Assembly: GCF_001039475.1 (NCBI RefSeq)
Contig: NZ_LELK01000004.1
Location: 93,827 to 157,826 of the forward strand
Origin: Guptibacillus hwajinpoensis
Lineage (GTDB): Bacteria > Bacillota > Bacilli > Bacillales > Guptibacillaceae
DNA: 64,000 nt
Reading direction: 5' to 3'
The notes beneath the pieces are model-generated. The model saw only the letters and a list, made by a program, of their open reading frames with translations, had not been told where the DNA came from and did not search any database. How positions within the stretch are numbered: the stretch's first letter is position 1; the number at the start of each line of letters is the position of its first letter. The position numbers and the translations under genes are program-made. Shown here in pieces: positions 35,345 to 44,597 of the stretch.

Positions 35345-37138
35345 TCAAGCATAGCTCGTTATTTTTAGCGGTTCTACGCGAACGAGTGGAATGACTGCTT
35401 GTATGCCGTTTAGTTTCGCTTCATAGGTGGTGATTGGATAAGGTTCGATCAGCTGTGCAAGCTGTGGTCTTGCTAGCATTTCAGCGGGAAGGATAACATC
35501 GCTCCCTTTGCTTTCCTGCTCAATCCGAGCTGCTAAATTAACAGTATGACCGAAGTAATCGAGCTGGTTATTAGCTGTTACGGCGATCGCGGGGCCATTA
35601 TACATTCCCAGTTTAATGATCAAGTTCGTTTGGTTTGATTGATTAAATGACTCAACGGATTGTTGAATAGAGAGAGCAGCTTTCAATGCATCTTCAGGTG
35701 CATAGAAACAAGCCATCACTGAGTCGCCGATTGTTTTAATAATGCTTCCATTATGACGCGTAATCCATTTTGAAAGAAATTCAAAGTGATCATTTACCTG
35801 GCGATAGGCGTTGGCGTCTCCGGCTACTTCATAGAGGGAAGTTGAGCCGCGCAGGTCACTAAACAAAATCGTAACGTTCTCTATGCCAATTTCCTGCCCT
35901 TTTGCTAGTACTTCAGAGGAGAATAGGCGACGAAACGGTTCCATCGTTGTAACTTTAGCAGCTGTAACGGCATAATGATCGCGCTTCACTTCTTCGATAA
36001 CAAGAACAATGTCATTCTCACTTTCATTATGAAAAGTCGCATTGTGAAGAGAGAAAGTTTCACCCATTAATCCATTCTCGCCGTATGTAATCTCATGACT
36101 TGCACGTTGATTGATCTTTGCTGAATGGTTGCTTGATAGTATCCGTAGCTGAAGCTGTTCATTCATAGGTAAAGAAGGTATGTGCATGGTAGATCCTGCG
36201 GCTATTCTTTTCTGGATAAGGATGTGTGGTGTAAGGATTGGTCCACCGATGCAGTAGGTTTGGTCTACCGCCTTTCGAATAGAAGGGTGTACTGTAAAGC
36301 GAAGCTCAATTGATTGGTCGAACGTCATTTGGTATGAGATACCACATAAATCACAGTGGATCTCGTTCTTAACTTGAGAAAGTGATGACTCTTTCTCTTT
36401 TGCGACACGACAGTTCGGGCACATGAGAGACCATGTAAGATTTAGCACCCCAGCTTTCGTTGCTTCAAGAAAAAGGTGAAGAACGTCTTCACGATCCTCC
36501 TGCCATTGATCTGCGAGCTTATAAGGTTGCATGCTCAAAACCGTGTGATCTGCTCCTTGAATTAAGTGTTCTTTTAAACAATCCCTAAGCGTTGACGTTG
36601 GAAGCTTATCTAGTAGGTTATCTAGTGTTTGCTTGTTTGCAGTAGAGCGCATGGCTGGTTGTGGTAGCGTCACAATTCGAGAAGGGTGTAGATTGATGAA
36701 CTTTTCAATGTAAGAAAGTGTTTTCTTCATTGCAGGTAGCGCAATGACTGGAAGTGCAAGCTTTCCAAGCGCGTTCGCAGGGCGAAAAACAGAGAATACA
36801 TGAACTTCCGTTGCTGGATTTCCTGGAGAAGATACATCCTTTAATTCAATTCCTCCATTAAATTCAGCTAGTGGTCCAGAAGTGTAAACTCTTTGCACAA
36901 CATAACGTTCTTCTTTCACCCATTCAAAAGGGTATTCTTTCCATGATAAAGGAACTACGCCCGCTGCTTTTGCTTTCGCATGACGATAGAAGAGTCGATC
37001 ATCAAACAAGGCTTTGGTGAATTCGACAGGAAAGAGACCAATCATTCGATTCAAGTGATCGTTGTTGGCGAGCAAGCTCCAAATTGTTTCTTTTGGCAAA
37101 GGGAAGGTTTTGATAAGGGAGAAATGCTTTTCTTTCAT
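35345..37138 (-). CDS. Class III adenylate/guanylate cyclase with START-like and zinc-ribbon regions, 597 aa
   Basis: Predicted to make cAMP or cGMP. Residues 1-155 look like a START/SRPBCC ligand-binding fold. Residues 160-400 contain a DUF5939-like region with a zinc ribbon (Cys240, Cys243, Cys262, Cys265). Residues 420-590 are a class III cyclase domain. The metal Asp residues are Asp428 (LFSDLRGST) and Asp472 (KTIGDSVMA). Lys468 and Asp527 (LDYFG) are the pair expected for adenine recognition. Asn534 and Arg538 (VNLAARIE) are the transition-state residues. All catalytic positions appear intact. No TM helix is seen. It forms an operon with the DUF3307 gene 3 bp upstream. Confidence 0.87.
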   Translation of the reverse strand: MKEKHFSLIKTFPLPKETIWSLLANNDHLNRMIGLFPVEFTKALFDDRLFYRHAKAKAAGVVPLSWKEYPFEWVKEERYVVQRVYTSGPLAEFNGGIELKDVSSPGNPATEVHVFSVFRPANALGKLALPVIALPAMKKTLSYIEKFINLHPSRIVTLPQPAMRSTANKQTLDNLLDKLPTSTLRDCLKEHLIQGADHTVLSMQPYKLADQWQEDREDVLHLFLEATKAGVLNLTWSLMCPNCRVAKEKESSLSQVKNEIHCDLCGISYQMTFDQSIELRFTVHPSIRKAVDQTYCIGGPILTPHILIQKRIAAGSTMHIPSLPMNEQLQLRILSSNHSAKINQRASHEITYGENGLMGETFSLHNATFHNESENDIVLVIEEVKRDHYAVTAAKVTTMEPFRRLFSSEVLAKGQEIGIENVTILFSDLRGSTSLYEVAGDANAYRQVNDHFEFLSKWITRHNGSIIKTIGDSVMACFYAPEDALKAALSIQQSVESFNQSNQTNLIIKLGMYNGPAIAVTANNQLDYFGHTVNLAARIEQESKGSDVILPAEMLARPQLAQLIEPYPITTYEAKLNGIQAVIPLVRVEPLKITSYA

Positions 37139-37141
37139 ACG

Positions 37142-37507
37142 TCAACCTCCGATAAATGAAAATGAGAAAGATAGAATAATAGCGATGACAAGTAAGTGAA
37201 AGATTTGATCGACGATGATGGTCAGCCAGCGTGAACTAGGATCGGAATTTTGCATGATCACAGTAGTCCACCAAACAACAAATGTGCGTCGATCAAGGAA
37301 TAGATGTGTGATGAACACGAAGCCAAGCTGTAGGATTGAAAGTCCTCCAAACGCAAGCCAGGCAGTGAGACCAATTACGAAAGTGTAGATGCTCACATGG
37401 ACGAATAGCGGTAGCCATTGATTATGCTTATGTAAGGCCATCCATTTTGTCTGGAAAAGGTAATCACCTACAAGGTGTGCAATAAATAAGTATTCAAATG
37501 GTGTCAT
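37142..37507 (-). CDS. DUF3307 membrane protein, 121 aa
   Basis: Small membrane protein with three or four TM helices. FIAHLVGDYLFQTKWMALHK and the HLFLDRRTF segment fit DUF3307. His/Asp pairs in TM helices (HLVGD, HLFLD) suggest a buried metal or catalytic site. It is the first gene of the operon with the cyclase. It may couple membrane state or a ligand to the cyclase, but this is inference only. RBS on the minus strand is AAGGAAGG. Confidence 0.75.
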   Translation of the reverse strand: MTPFEYLFIAHLVGDYLFQTKWMALHKHNQWLPLFVHVSIYTFVIGLTAWLAFGGLSILQLGFVFITHLFLDRRTFVVWWTTVIMQNSDPSSRWLTIIVDQIFHLLVIAIILSFSFSFIGG

Positions 37508-37655
37508 TTTTTGCCTTCCTTTACCTATGAGAGAGGATCATAAGCGTGTATGATAGAAGTATTCATAAGCTTTTTTAATTAGTTTATCACTACATCATTT
37601 TGTATGCTTCGTTATTTTGGGAAGGAAGTACTTTGAGGGGAGGCCTAACAGACTA

Positions 37656-38780
37656 ATGTCTAACGGCCGTTATAAAAAGAAGCTTGAATCGGATGAGCTT
37701 TTGGAAATCATTTTTGACTATGCCGCCAAAATTACAATAGAACATAATCTGGATAACCTATTATTGCTAATGGCTGATATGGGGCGTGAGATGACGGTCG
37801 CTGATCGGTGCACACTGTGGCTCTATGATGAGCGAGCGGATGAACTATGGGCAAAAGTCGCTCATGGTATGGACGAAGTACGTGTCCCTTCAAATGCAGG
37901 GCTTGCGGGCTATGTGTTTCAAACGACAAAATCTCTTGTGATTGAGGATGCCTATCAAGACGAACGATTCCATTCAGATGTTGATGTGCAAACAGGTTAT
38001 CGAACGAAGTCAGTTATGGTTATTCCCTTAATCAATAAGCAGAACGTAACTCTTGGTGTTTATCAGGTAATTAATAAGTTAACGGAAGAAGAAGTGTTTA
38101 CAACCAAGGATGTAAAGTATTTAAGCCTTGCTGCATCTTATACAGCACAAGCTCTTGAAGCTGTTCTCATGAACATTGAGGTGGAAGAAGCTCAGAAAGA
38201 AATTATTTTTAAGATGGGCGAAATTGGCGAAGTGCGCTCGAAGGAGACGGGCCATCATGTGAAACGTGTAGCGGAATATGCCAAGTTTCTAGCGATTAAA
38301 GCCGGATTAAGTGAGGAAGAAGCAGAACTCATTAAAGTAGCTTCGCCAATGCATGACATTGGAAAAGTGGCGATTCCTGACTCCATCTTAAATAAGCCAG
38401 GCAGGTTATCGAAAGAAGAGTATACCGCTATACAAGCTCATTCGACGATCGGTTATGATTTACTGAAGAACTCGAATCGGAGCATTTTGCATGCGGCAGC
38501 TGTCATTGCGAAACAGCATCATGAGCGATGGGATGGACGCGGGTATCCAGATGGACTGAGTGGTGAAAACATTCACCTATACGGACGAATTGTCTCTGTT
38601 GCAGACGTATTTGATGCTCTAGCATCAGATCGTCCCTACAAAAAAGCATGGAGCATTGGAAGAATTGTCACTCACTTTACGAAGGAAAAAGGAAAGCAGT
38701 TCGATCCAGATTTAATCGATCTCTTTCTTAACCATCTTGACGATTTCCTCTCCATTAAAGAACAATACGATGAAATCTAA
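37656..38780 (+). CDS. GAF-HD-GYP protein, predicted c-di-GMP phosphodiesterase, 374 aa
   Basis: Cytoplasmic. Residues 20-170 are a GAF domain. It carries an NK-X6-F-X3-D signature (Asn140, Lys141, Phe148, Asp152), close to the NKFDE motif of cyclic-nucleotide GAFs, with Val in place of the Glu. Residues 185-370 are an HD-GYP domain: HDIGK (His233-Asp234), KQHHERWDGRGYPDG with the GYP triad at 296-298, and ADVFDALASDRPY. The predicted reaction is hydrolysis of c-di-GMP. It is divergent from the cyclase operon across about 150 bp. ATG 37656 is chosen; GGGGAGG is 12 nt upstream. A TTG at 37617 has no RBS. Confidence 0.88.
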   Translation: MSNGRYKKKLESDELLEIIFDYAAKITIEHNLDNLLLLMADMGREMTVADRCTLWLYDERADELWAKVAHGMDEVRVPSNAGLAGYVFQTTKSLVIEDAYQDERFHSDVDVQTGYRTKSVMVIPLINKQNVTLGVYQVINKLTEEEVFTTKDVKYLSLAASYTAQALEAVLMNIEVEEAQKEIIFKMGEIGEVRSKETGHHVKRVAEYAKFLAIKAGLSEEEAELIKVASPMHDIGKVAIPDSILNKPGRLSKEEYTAIQAHSTIGYDLLKNSNRSILHAAAVIAKQHHERWDGRGYPDGLSGENIHLYGRIVSVADVFDALASDRPYKKAWSIGRIVTHFTKEKGKQFDPDLIDLFLNHLDDFLSIKEQYDEI

Positions 38781-38783
38781 CAC

Positions 38784-38812
38784 AAAAAAGAGCGCACATA
38801 GCGCTCTTTTTC
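38784..38812 (+). terminator. Terminator of the HD-GYP gene
   Basis: AAAAGAGCGC and GCGCTCTTTT form a 10-bp stem with loop ACATA, followed by TT. Repeat copy F starts 6 bp later. Confidence 0.85.
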
Positions 38813-38817
38813 TAGAT

Positions 38818-38977
38818 GGCTCTATTCTAAAAGATTGTTGTTTTTGAAACAATTATTTAAAAAAACCACACTTAGTGATTGGAGCGGAAGGAGGCTCACC
38901 GCCCGCCTCGCGGAAAGCGAGCATCCTGGAGCGGAAATTAACCCACTCATATAGCAACAATGTATACGAAAAGAGCC
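38818..38977. repeat. GC-rich repeat family 1, half-core copy F (reverse)
   Basis: About 160 bp. Arms are GGCTCTATTCTAAAAGATTG and CAATGTATACGAAAAGAGCC. It has the same core deletion as copy E. TAGAT lies on both sides (38813-38817 left, 38981-38985 right), and the right copy overlaps the stop codon of the ATP-grasp gene. Confidence 0.8.
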
Positions 38978-38979
38978 TT

Positions 38980-39921
38980 TTAGATAAACGAATGAAGCTC
39001 GGAAAGTTCTCGCTCAAGTGTCTCCGCGATAGCTTTCATACCAGAAATGCCTCCTTTCTGTTCTGCATCAGCATTGTAATTCGTATTTGTGTTCACATCA
39101 TATGTGAAGAGCTCTCCACGTTCATTCTGAATGCACTCGATGCCTGCAAACGCAATGCCGTTCGCTTTTAAGAAAGCTTCATAATTTGCGAGCACAGGGT
39201 GATCAAAGTCTTCAATGATTTCGAATTTCGGTCTAGGTTGTTCCGTCGTCGGACAGAATGAATCGCCCACCTGACAAGCATCCGCTGGACACAACTCAAA
39301 ACCGTCAGACGTATCAACACGGACTGCATAGAGAAATTTACCGCCAACGAATTCACAGCGCGTAATAGATGAGTCGGGTGATTGAATGTATTGCTGAAGC
39401 AGCGTGATGCCATCGATTGACTCATCGAACGCTTCGCTTGCAACATATGATTTAAGAGATTCAGGCTGTTGGAAAAGCTGAACACCGAGTCCTTTTCCTG
39501 CGCGGTTGTGTTTTGTAATAAACGGCTCACTAAACGAATCTGCTGCTTTCGAAAGATGATCTTTACCTACTGCTGCAATCGTTTTCGGCGTGACAATACC
39601 ATGCTGTCTAAGCGCATTATATTGAGCTACTTTGCTTACTTCGAGCGCTAGCGCACGGCTATCGTTCAGTACTCTACGTCCATGACTTTCAAGCCATGAA
39701 AGGACGGCAGCTGTGTATTCTGGGGCATAGCGATGTCCTCTCGTATGAGAAGAAGCGCTCATGCGATTATAGTAGATTCCTTCTGGTGGAACGTCTGATA
39801 AATCGATGCTACCTTCGCTTAAAAACCAATCCTCGTATGGAACATTAAGTGTTTCTAGCTCATGCTTAAGTGGCTTTGTCCACTCATCATTTTCGTGGAT
39901 AATGTATACTTTTGCACTCAT
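38980..39921 (-). CDS. ATP-grasp ligase, RimK/glutathione-synthase-like, 313 aa
   Basis: ATP-dependent carboxylate-amine ligase. ATP-grasp features are PFITKHNRAGKGLGVQLF (ATP-binding loop), LLQQYIQSPDSSITRCEFVGG and TYDVNTNTNYN (Mg-binding Glu/Asp-Asn region). The N-terminal part YIIHENDEWTKPL is a preATP-grasp domain. A small Cys pair lies in LCPADACQVGDSFC. The substrate is unknown; peptide or amino-acid ligation is likely. The start at 39921 is fixed by AAGGAGG 8 nt upstream. Its stop codon touches repeat copy F. Confidence 0.83.
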   Translation of the reverse strand: MSAKVYIIHENDEWTKPLKHELETLNVPYEDWFLSEGSIDLSDVPPEGIYYNRMSASSHTRGHRYAPEYTAAVLSWLESHGRRVLNDSRALALEVSKVAQYNALRQHGIVTPKTIAAVGKDHLSKAADSFSEPFITKHNRAGKGLGVQLFQQPESLKSYVASEAFDESIDGITLLQQYIQSPDSSITRCEFVGGKFLYAVRVDTSDGFELCPADACQVGDSFCPTTEQPRPKFEIIEDFDHPVLANYEAFLKANGIAFAGIECIQNERGELFTYDVNTNTNYNADAEQKGGISGMKAIAETLERELSELHSFI

Positions 39922-40021
39922 GTAATGTCCTCCTTCACTAAATCCGTTAAAACCTATCATTTTACTCAAGTATATAACAAGCGAACCGATATTCAAAGTG
40001 AAAGCGTTTAGATCAAATAAA

Positions 40022-40046
40022 AAGCAGAGCCATATAGGCTCTGCTT
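40022..40046 (-). terminator. Terminator of ampS
   Basis: AAGCAGAGCC and GGCTCTGCTT form a 10-bp stem. The minus strand continues TTTTTATTT. Confidence 0.88.
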
Positions 40047-40052
40047 AATGCA

Positions 40053-41285
40053 CTAGATCGACCAGTTACCATCTCGGAAAATCGGTTCACTAGATCCATC
40101 TTCTTTAATGCCATCAATATCCATCTGCTCAGAACCAATCATAAAGTCGACATGCGTCACACTTTCGTTAGCTCCTGCTGCCTCAAGCTCTTCTTTAGAC
40201 ATATTCTTTCCACCTTCGAGGCAGAATGAATAGGCATTTCCAATCGCAAGGTGATTGGAAGCGTTTTCGTCAAATAGCGTGTTAAAGAAAATAATTTCGG
40301 CATTTGAGATAGGGGAGTCGTGAGGGACAAGGGCTACTTCGCCAAGATAATGGGAACCTTCATCTGTTTCAATAAGGTGTTGAAGTGTTTCATTTCCGTG
40401 TTTCGCTTCTGCATTAACGATTCGGCCACCCTCAAATGTTAAAGAGAAGTCCTCAATGACCGTTCCGCCATAGCTTAGTGGTTTTGTTGAAGCAACAACA
40501 CCATTAATTCCATTTTTATGAGGGATTGTGAAAACTTCCTCCGTTGGCATATTCGCAACGAAATGGTCGCCTTTCACATTCTCGCTCACGCCGCCTACCC
40601 ATAGATGTGCGTCAGGTAGTTCGATTGTTAAATCAGTGCCAGGTGCTTTGTAATGAAGCTTCTTGTAGTGCTTTTTATTTAAGTATTCTACTTTCTGTTC
40701 AAGGTTTGCACTATGCTCTTTCCATGATTGAACAGGGTCACCTGTTGAGACGCGAGTTGCTTGGAAAATGGCATCCCATAGTTTCGATTCCTGTTCTTCT
40801 TCAGGTGCGTCAGGAAAAACTTTCGCTGCCCATGCTTTTGAAGGGACGGCTACAACTGACCAGCTATTATGATCAGACATGATGTAATTACGGTACCCTT
40901 CCATTGCTTTTCCAGCTGTCTTACTCGCATTGGAAATTCGTTCTGGGTCGACGCCTTTTAGAAGATCTGGGTTTGAAGACGTAATCGAAAGGAATGCTGC
41001 ACCGTTTTCTGCAAGTTCTTCGAATCCTTTTGCTTTCCAAGTTGGAAATTCTTTGAATGCTTCGTCTGGAGCTTTGTCGAACTTAATGCGAGTTAAATTT
41101 TCATCGTTCCATTCAACGTGAACATTCTTTGCTCCAGCTTCGTATGCGCTTTCCGCAATGTTACGAACAAACTCAGCTGAAGTTAGTGGAGCATTCAGCA
41201 CAAGGGTTTGTCCCTTCTGAATATTAACACCAACTTTAACCGCTAAATCTGCGTATTTCTGTAAATTTTCATGAAAGGTAGCCAT
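40053..41285 (-). CDS. ampS: M29 family aminopeptidase (AmpS/PepS), 410 aa
   Basis: Cytoplasmic metallo-aminopeptidase that releases N-terminal residues. M29 landmarks are NMPTEEVFT (Glu ligand), DEGSHYLGEVALV (Glu ligand), SNHLAIG (His ligand), VTHVDFMIG (His and Asp) and Tyr residues of the catalytic motif. The size is standard for the family. A good RBS (AAGGAGATC) precedes the ATG. Likely monocistronic. Confidence 0.93.
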   Translation of the reverse strand: MATFHENLQKYADLAVKVGVNIQKGQTLVLNAPLTSAEFVRNIAESAYEAGAKNVHVEWNDENLTRIKFDKAPDEAFKEFPTWKAKGFEELAENGAAFLSITSSNPDLLKGVDPERISNASKTAGKAMEGYRNYIMSDHNSWSVVAVPSKAWAAKVFPDAPEEEQESKLWDAIFQATRVSTGDPVQSWKEHSANLEQKVEYLNKKHYKKLHYKAPGTDLTIELPDAHLWVGGVSENVKGDHFVANMPTEEVFTIPHKNGINGVVASTKPLSYGGTVIEDFSLTFEGGRIVNAEAKHGNETLQHLIETDEGSHYLGEVALVPHDSPISNAEIIFFNTLFDENASNHLAIGNAYSFCLEGGKNMSKEELEAAGANESVTHVDFMIGSEQMDIDGIKEDGSSEPIFRDGNWSI

Positions 41286-41451
41286 AGGTAAGGATCTCCT
41301 TTATCTTAATAGTCATACAAATCAAGTGTACCAGATTTCATACATTATAGTAATTTATTCCTTTATTACAGTTCGCAAAGCAAGTTTCTGGCAATAAACG
41401 GTCCATTCGGGATATGTTATAAGTAAATCTTCTATATTGGAGTGGTAAAGA

Positions 41452-42408
41452 ATGAGTGCGAATTTAGAGCTAGCAACATTTGCCGGAGGCTGTTTCTGGT
41501 GTATGGTAGAACCCTTTGAAGAAATGCCCGGCATCCAAAGCATTGTATCTGGATATACAGGCGGAGAAAAGCCTTATCCAACATACGAAGAAGTGATTTC
41601 AAAAAATACTGGCCACGTTGAGGCCGTTCAAATTACATTTGATTCATCTGTTTTTCCATATAGTAAACTTCTGGACCTGTTCTGGCGTCAAATTGACCCA
41701 ACAGATGCAGGAGGGCAGTTCTTTGATCGAGGAGATACGTATATTACCGCGATCTATTACCATAACGAAGAGCAGGAAAAGCTTGCAGAAGAGTCACGTA
41801 AGGAATTAGAAGCGAGCGGTCGATTCTCAAAACCAATCGTGACCAAGGTTCTTCCTGCAAAACCGTTCTATCCTGCTGAAGATTATCATCAGGATTATCA
41901 TAAGAAGAACCCAGCGCACTACAACCGTTATAAAAAAGGTTCTGGTCGAGCTGATTTCATTGATAAGAATTGGGCGTTCAAGAAGGATGACGCTGAACTT
42001 CGTGAGCGTTTAACAGATATTCAATATCAAGTAACGCAAAAGAACGGGACAGAACGTCCATTCCAAAACGAATATTACGATAATGAAAAAGTAGGGATTT
42101 ACGTTGATATCGTTTCCGGTGAACCGCTCTTTAGCTCAACGGATCAGTACGATGCAGGATGCGGTTGGCCAAGTTTTACGCAACCGATTCATAATCATTA
42201 CGTGAAAGAAAAGAAAGACCTTAGTCACTTTATGATTCGAACAGAAGTACGCAGTAAGGAAGCGGATTCTCATCTTGGTCATGTTTTTAATGATGGACCA
42301 CTAGAAAACGGTCTTCGCTATTGCATTAATTCGGCTGCGATGAAATTTATTCCGAAAGAAAGTCTTGAGGAAGAAGGTTACGGCGAATATCGAGTGCTTT
42401 TTGAATGA
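41452..42408 (+). CDS. msrAB: Peptide methionine sulfoxide reductase MsrA-MsrB fusion, 318 aa
   Basis: Repairs both epimers of methionine sulfoxide. Residues 1-155 form MsrA with the catalytic GGCFWC (Cys14, Cys17). Residues 175-310 form MsrB with CGWPSF and the catalytic Cys in [14 protein letters not shown]. The zinc-binding CxxC pairs of some MsrB proteins are missing, so this is the zinc-free type. RBS TTGGAGTGG. Its last 4 bp overlap the start of the next gene (ATGA), so the two are translationally coupled. Confidence 0.94.
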   Translation: MSANLELATFAGGCFWCMVEPFEEMPGIQSIVSGYTGGEKPYPTYEEVISKNTGHVEAVQITFDSSVFPYSKLLDLFWRQIDPTDAGGQFFDRGDTYITAIYYHNEEQEKLAEESRKELEASGRFSKPIVTKVLPAKPFYPAEDYHQDYHKKNPAHYNRYKKGSGRADFIDKNWAFKKDDAELRERLTDIQYQVTQKNGTERPFQNEYYDNEKVGIYVDIVSGEPLFSSTDQYDAGCGWPSFTQPIHNHYVKEKKDLSHFMIRTEVRSKEADSHLGHVFNDGPLENGLRYCINSAAMKFIPKESLEEEGYGEYRVLFE

Positions 42409-43382
42409 GAGAAGTTGACGTAGCCATTGTTGGTGGGGGCATTGCTGGTATAGTTGCAGCCACCAAGTTGATTGAAAGCGGAAGAGACGTACTTGTTCTT
42501 GATAAAAGTAAAAGCGTCGGTGGTCGTCTTGCGACAAGACGAATCAACGGTGGTCGCGCAGATCACGGTGCTCAATTTTTTACAGTAAGAACAGATCAAT
42601 TTCAGCAGTTAGTAGATCAATGGGAACAGAATGGTTGGGTGTCTAAATGGTATGGTGAAAATCATGCAAGATACAAATCAATGAATGGGATGAATCAATT
42701 GGTAAAGCACATAGCGAGCGAGGTGCCAGTCCATTTGTCATATAAACTGGATCGCATAGAGCGTGATGGCGATTTCTACACGCTTGTTTCGGATGAAGGA
42801 AACGTTGTTAAAGCACGTACGGTTCTTCTAACACCGCCTGCTCCACAGTCACTAGAGCTTCTCCAATCAAGCGATATTCAGCTATCAGAATATGCTATTC
42901 AATCATTGAGTCGTATTGTGTTCCAACCGGCACTTGTGGGTTTGATCACCTTGAATGAAGAAGTTGCTACAACTCTTCCGAACTCCGGCCATCAAGACGC
43001 AGATTTACCCGACGGGATTGAGCGAATGGTTGATAGCTATTCTAAGGGAATTTCAAAAGAGCGTGTGATCAGCATTTATGCGACATCGGAGCTCTCGAAA
43101 TCACTTTACAAAGAAGAGGATGAAGTCATCTTAGGAGAACTGCTTTCAAGAGTATCCTCCTTTATTAATTCGGAGCACACTGCGTCTTCACAGCTTAAGA
43201 GATGGCGTTATGCGCAGGCTGAAGAGGTTCATTCCGCCCCGACACTTTGGGTGTCGGAGCGTGAATCTATTGTTGTCGCTGGTGATGCATTTTTACGAAA
43301 CGATGACCAATCCGGTCGAACGAGAATCGAAAGTGCAGTTCTGTCAGGATTAGCTGCTGCAAAGGAATTAAATGATCGATAG
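42405..43382 (+). CDS. Renalase-like NAD(P)/FAD oxidoreductase, 325 aa
   Basis: Flavoprotein with an N-terminal FAD motif [18 protein letters not shown] and the second motif [14 protein letters not shown] typical of the renalase/amine-oxidase group. The C-terminus has [11 protein letters not shown] for flavin binding. ATGA overlap with msrAB implies a shared role in oxidative repair, but its substrate is unknown. Confidence 0.85.
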   Translation: MREVDVAIVGGGIAGIVAATKLIESGRDVLVLDKSKSVGGRLATRRINGGRADHGAQFFTVRTDQFQQLVDQWEQNGWVSKWYGENHARYKSMNGMNQLVKHIASEVPVHLSYKLDRIERDGDFYTLVSDEGNVVKARTVLLTPPAPQSLELLQSSDIQLSEYAIQSLSRIVFQPALVGLITLNEEVATTLPNSGHQDADLPDGIERMVDSYSKGISKERVISIYATSELSKSLYKEEDEVILGELLSRVSSFINSEHTASSQLKRWRYAQAEEVHSAPTLWVSERESIVVAGDAFLRNDDQSGRTRIESAVLSGLAAAKELNDR

Positions 43383-43385
43383 GAA

Positions 43386-43418
43386 GGAAAGGCTTCGTTG
43401 TGAAGCCTTTCCTTTTTC
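43386..43418 (+). terminator. Terminator of the msrAB operon
   Basis: GGAAAGGCTTC and GAAGCCTTTCC pair around GTTGT and are followed by T5. Confidence 0.88.
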
Positions 43419-43547
43419 TATATTATTTCCTTTCGAAAGTTTTGAAAATGGAACCATGTTTCTTGATTATTCAGTTATAATAGAGTTGTGGTAAATTTTG
43501 CAAAGTTGAATAAACAGCATTTTATCAACTACTTAGGGTGAATGCCA

Positions 43548-44597
43548 ATGAATCTATTAACAAAGAACGATCATATTATTGAGATAATCTTATCGCTGTT
43601 TCGATGGGTTTTCTTACTCATTGCTGGAAGTTATTATTATCTGTATCTGGATGGGAATAGCTTCGGATTTCTGATTCTTTTTATTTTTGGATTGGTTTAC
43701 ATGGGCATTTCAGAACTTGCTCTTCGAAAGACAGGAATCAATTCTAAAGCATATTTGATTATGACAAAAGTGAGTGTCGTTTTTGATTATGCAGCGTTTC
43801 TATGGCTCGTTTCATTGACTGGTGGATCTGGAAGTCCTTTCTTTCCCATTGCGTACTTACTCATTCTACATGTTGCAGTTTATTGGAAATTCAGTGGGGG
43901 AATAATCGCCTCTTTTCTTCTTGGAGCAGGGTATACTGTAATTCTTAATTTGAAAGGCTACTCGTTTGAAGACGAGCAGTTAATCGCCTATTTGTTTGAT
44001 TGTATGTTTCTATTCTTTATGGGTGTATTAGGTGGGATAATAGTATCAAGAGAACGCACGATGAGATCTAAGAATACGAAGTTGGAGGATATTGCCCGCC
44101 AGGATTTTCTAACCGATCTTTATAATCATCGTGCCTTCCAAGAAGATCTCCATATCTGTTCAGAGGATAATCACTCACTTATGCTCGTACTTTCGGATAT
44201 CGATTACTTCAAATCTGTTAATGATAGATTTGGACACTTGGTAGGAGACGATGTTCTTAAGCAGATTGGAACGGTAGTGAAAGAAGAACTTAAAGATGAC
44301 GGAAGGGCCTATCGCTACGGTGGTGAAGAAATTGCGTTTATCATGGATGCAACAAATAGTGAAGAGGCGAAGGCATGTTTGTTGCGTATTCAATCGGTAA
44401 TAAGAAAGCTTCGTTTCACAGCACATGCAGAGCATTTCTCTGTTACGATGAGCTATGGAACGGCAATCTTTCCGCCGGAAGGTAGTATTGATGAGTGCCT
44501 TCGCATTGCGGACGAGCGTTTGTATGAGGCAAAAAGATTAGGAAGAAATCGAATATGTTGGTTTGACGAACAAGTGGAGGAGGGTCACGCGCGTTAG
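43548..44597 (+). CDS. Membrane GGDEF diguanylate cyclase, 349 aa
   Basis: Six TM helices (about 10-170) form a sensor region, followed by a short linker and a GGDEF domain (about 190-340). The active-site motif is GGEEI in YRYGGEEIAFIM, and the metal-binding SDIDYFKSVNDRFGH is intact, so c-di-GMP synthesis is predicted. The RxxD inhibitory site expected 5 residues before GGEEI is replaced by KDDG, so product feedback may be lost. The start is at 43542 or 43548; AGGG spacing favours 43548. Its end overlaps the convergent MBL gene by 4 bp. Confidence 0.88.
   Translation: MNLLTKNDHIIEIILSLFRWVFLLIAGSYYYLYLDGNSFGFLILFIFGLVYMGISELALRKTGINSKAYLIMTKVSVVFDYAAFLWLVSLTGGSGSPFFPIAYLLILHVAVYWKFSGGIIASFLLGAGYTVILNLKGYSFEDEQLIAYLFDCMFLFFMGVLGGIIVSRERTMRSKNTKLEDIARQDFLTDLYNHRAFQEDLHICSEDNHSLMLVLSDIDYFKSVNDRFGHLVGDDVLKQIGTVVKEELKDDGRAYRYGGEEIAFIMDATNSEEAKACLLRIQSVIRKLRFTAHAEHFSVTMSYGTAIFPPEGSIDECLRIADERLYEAKRLGRNRICWFDEQVEEGHAR

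Noticed and set aside
39996-40010. cre-like GTGAAAGCGTTTAGA
   Set aside because: Two mismatches to the consensus at defined positions.
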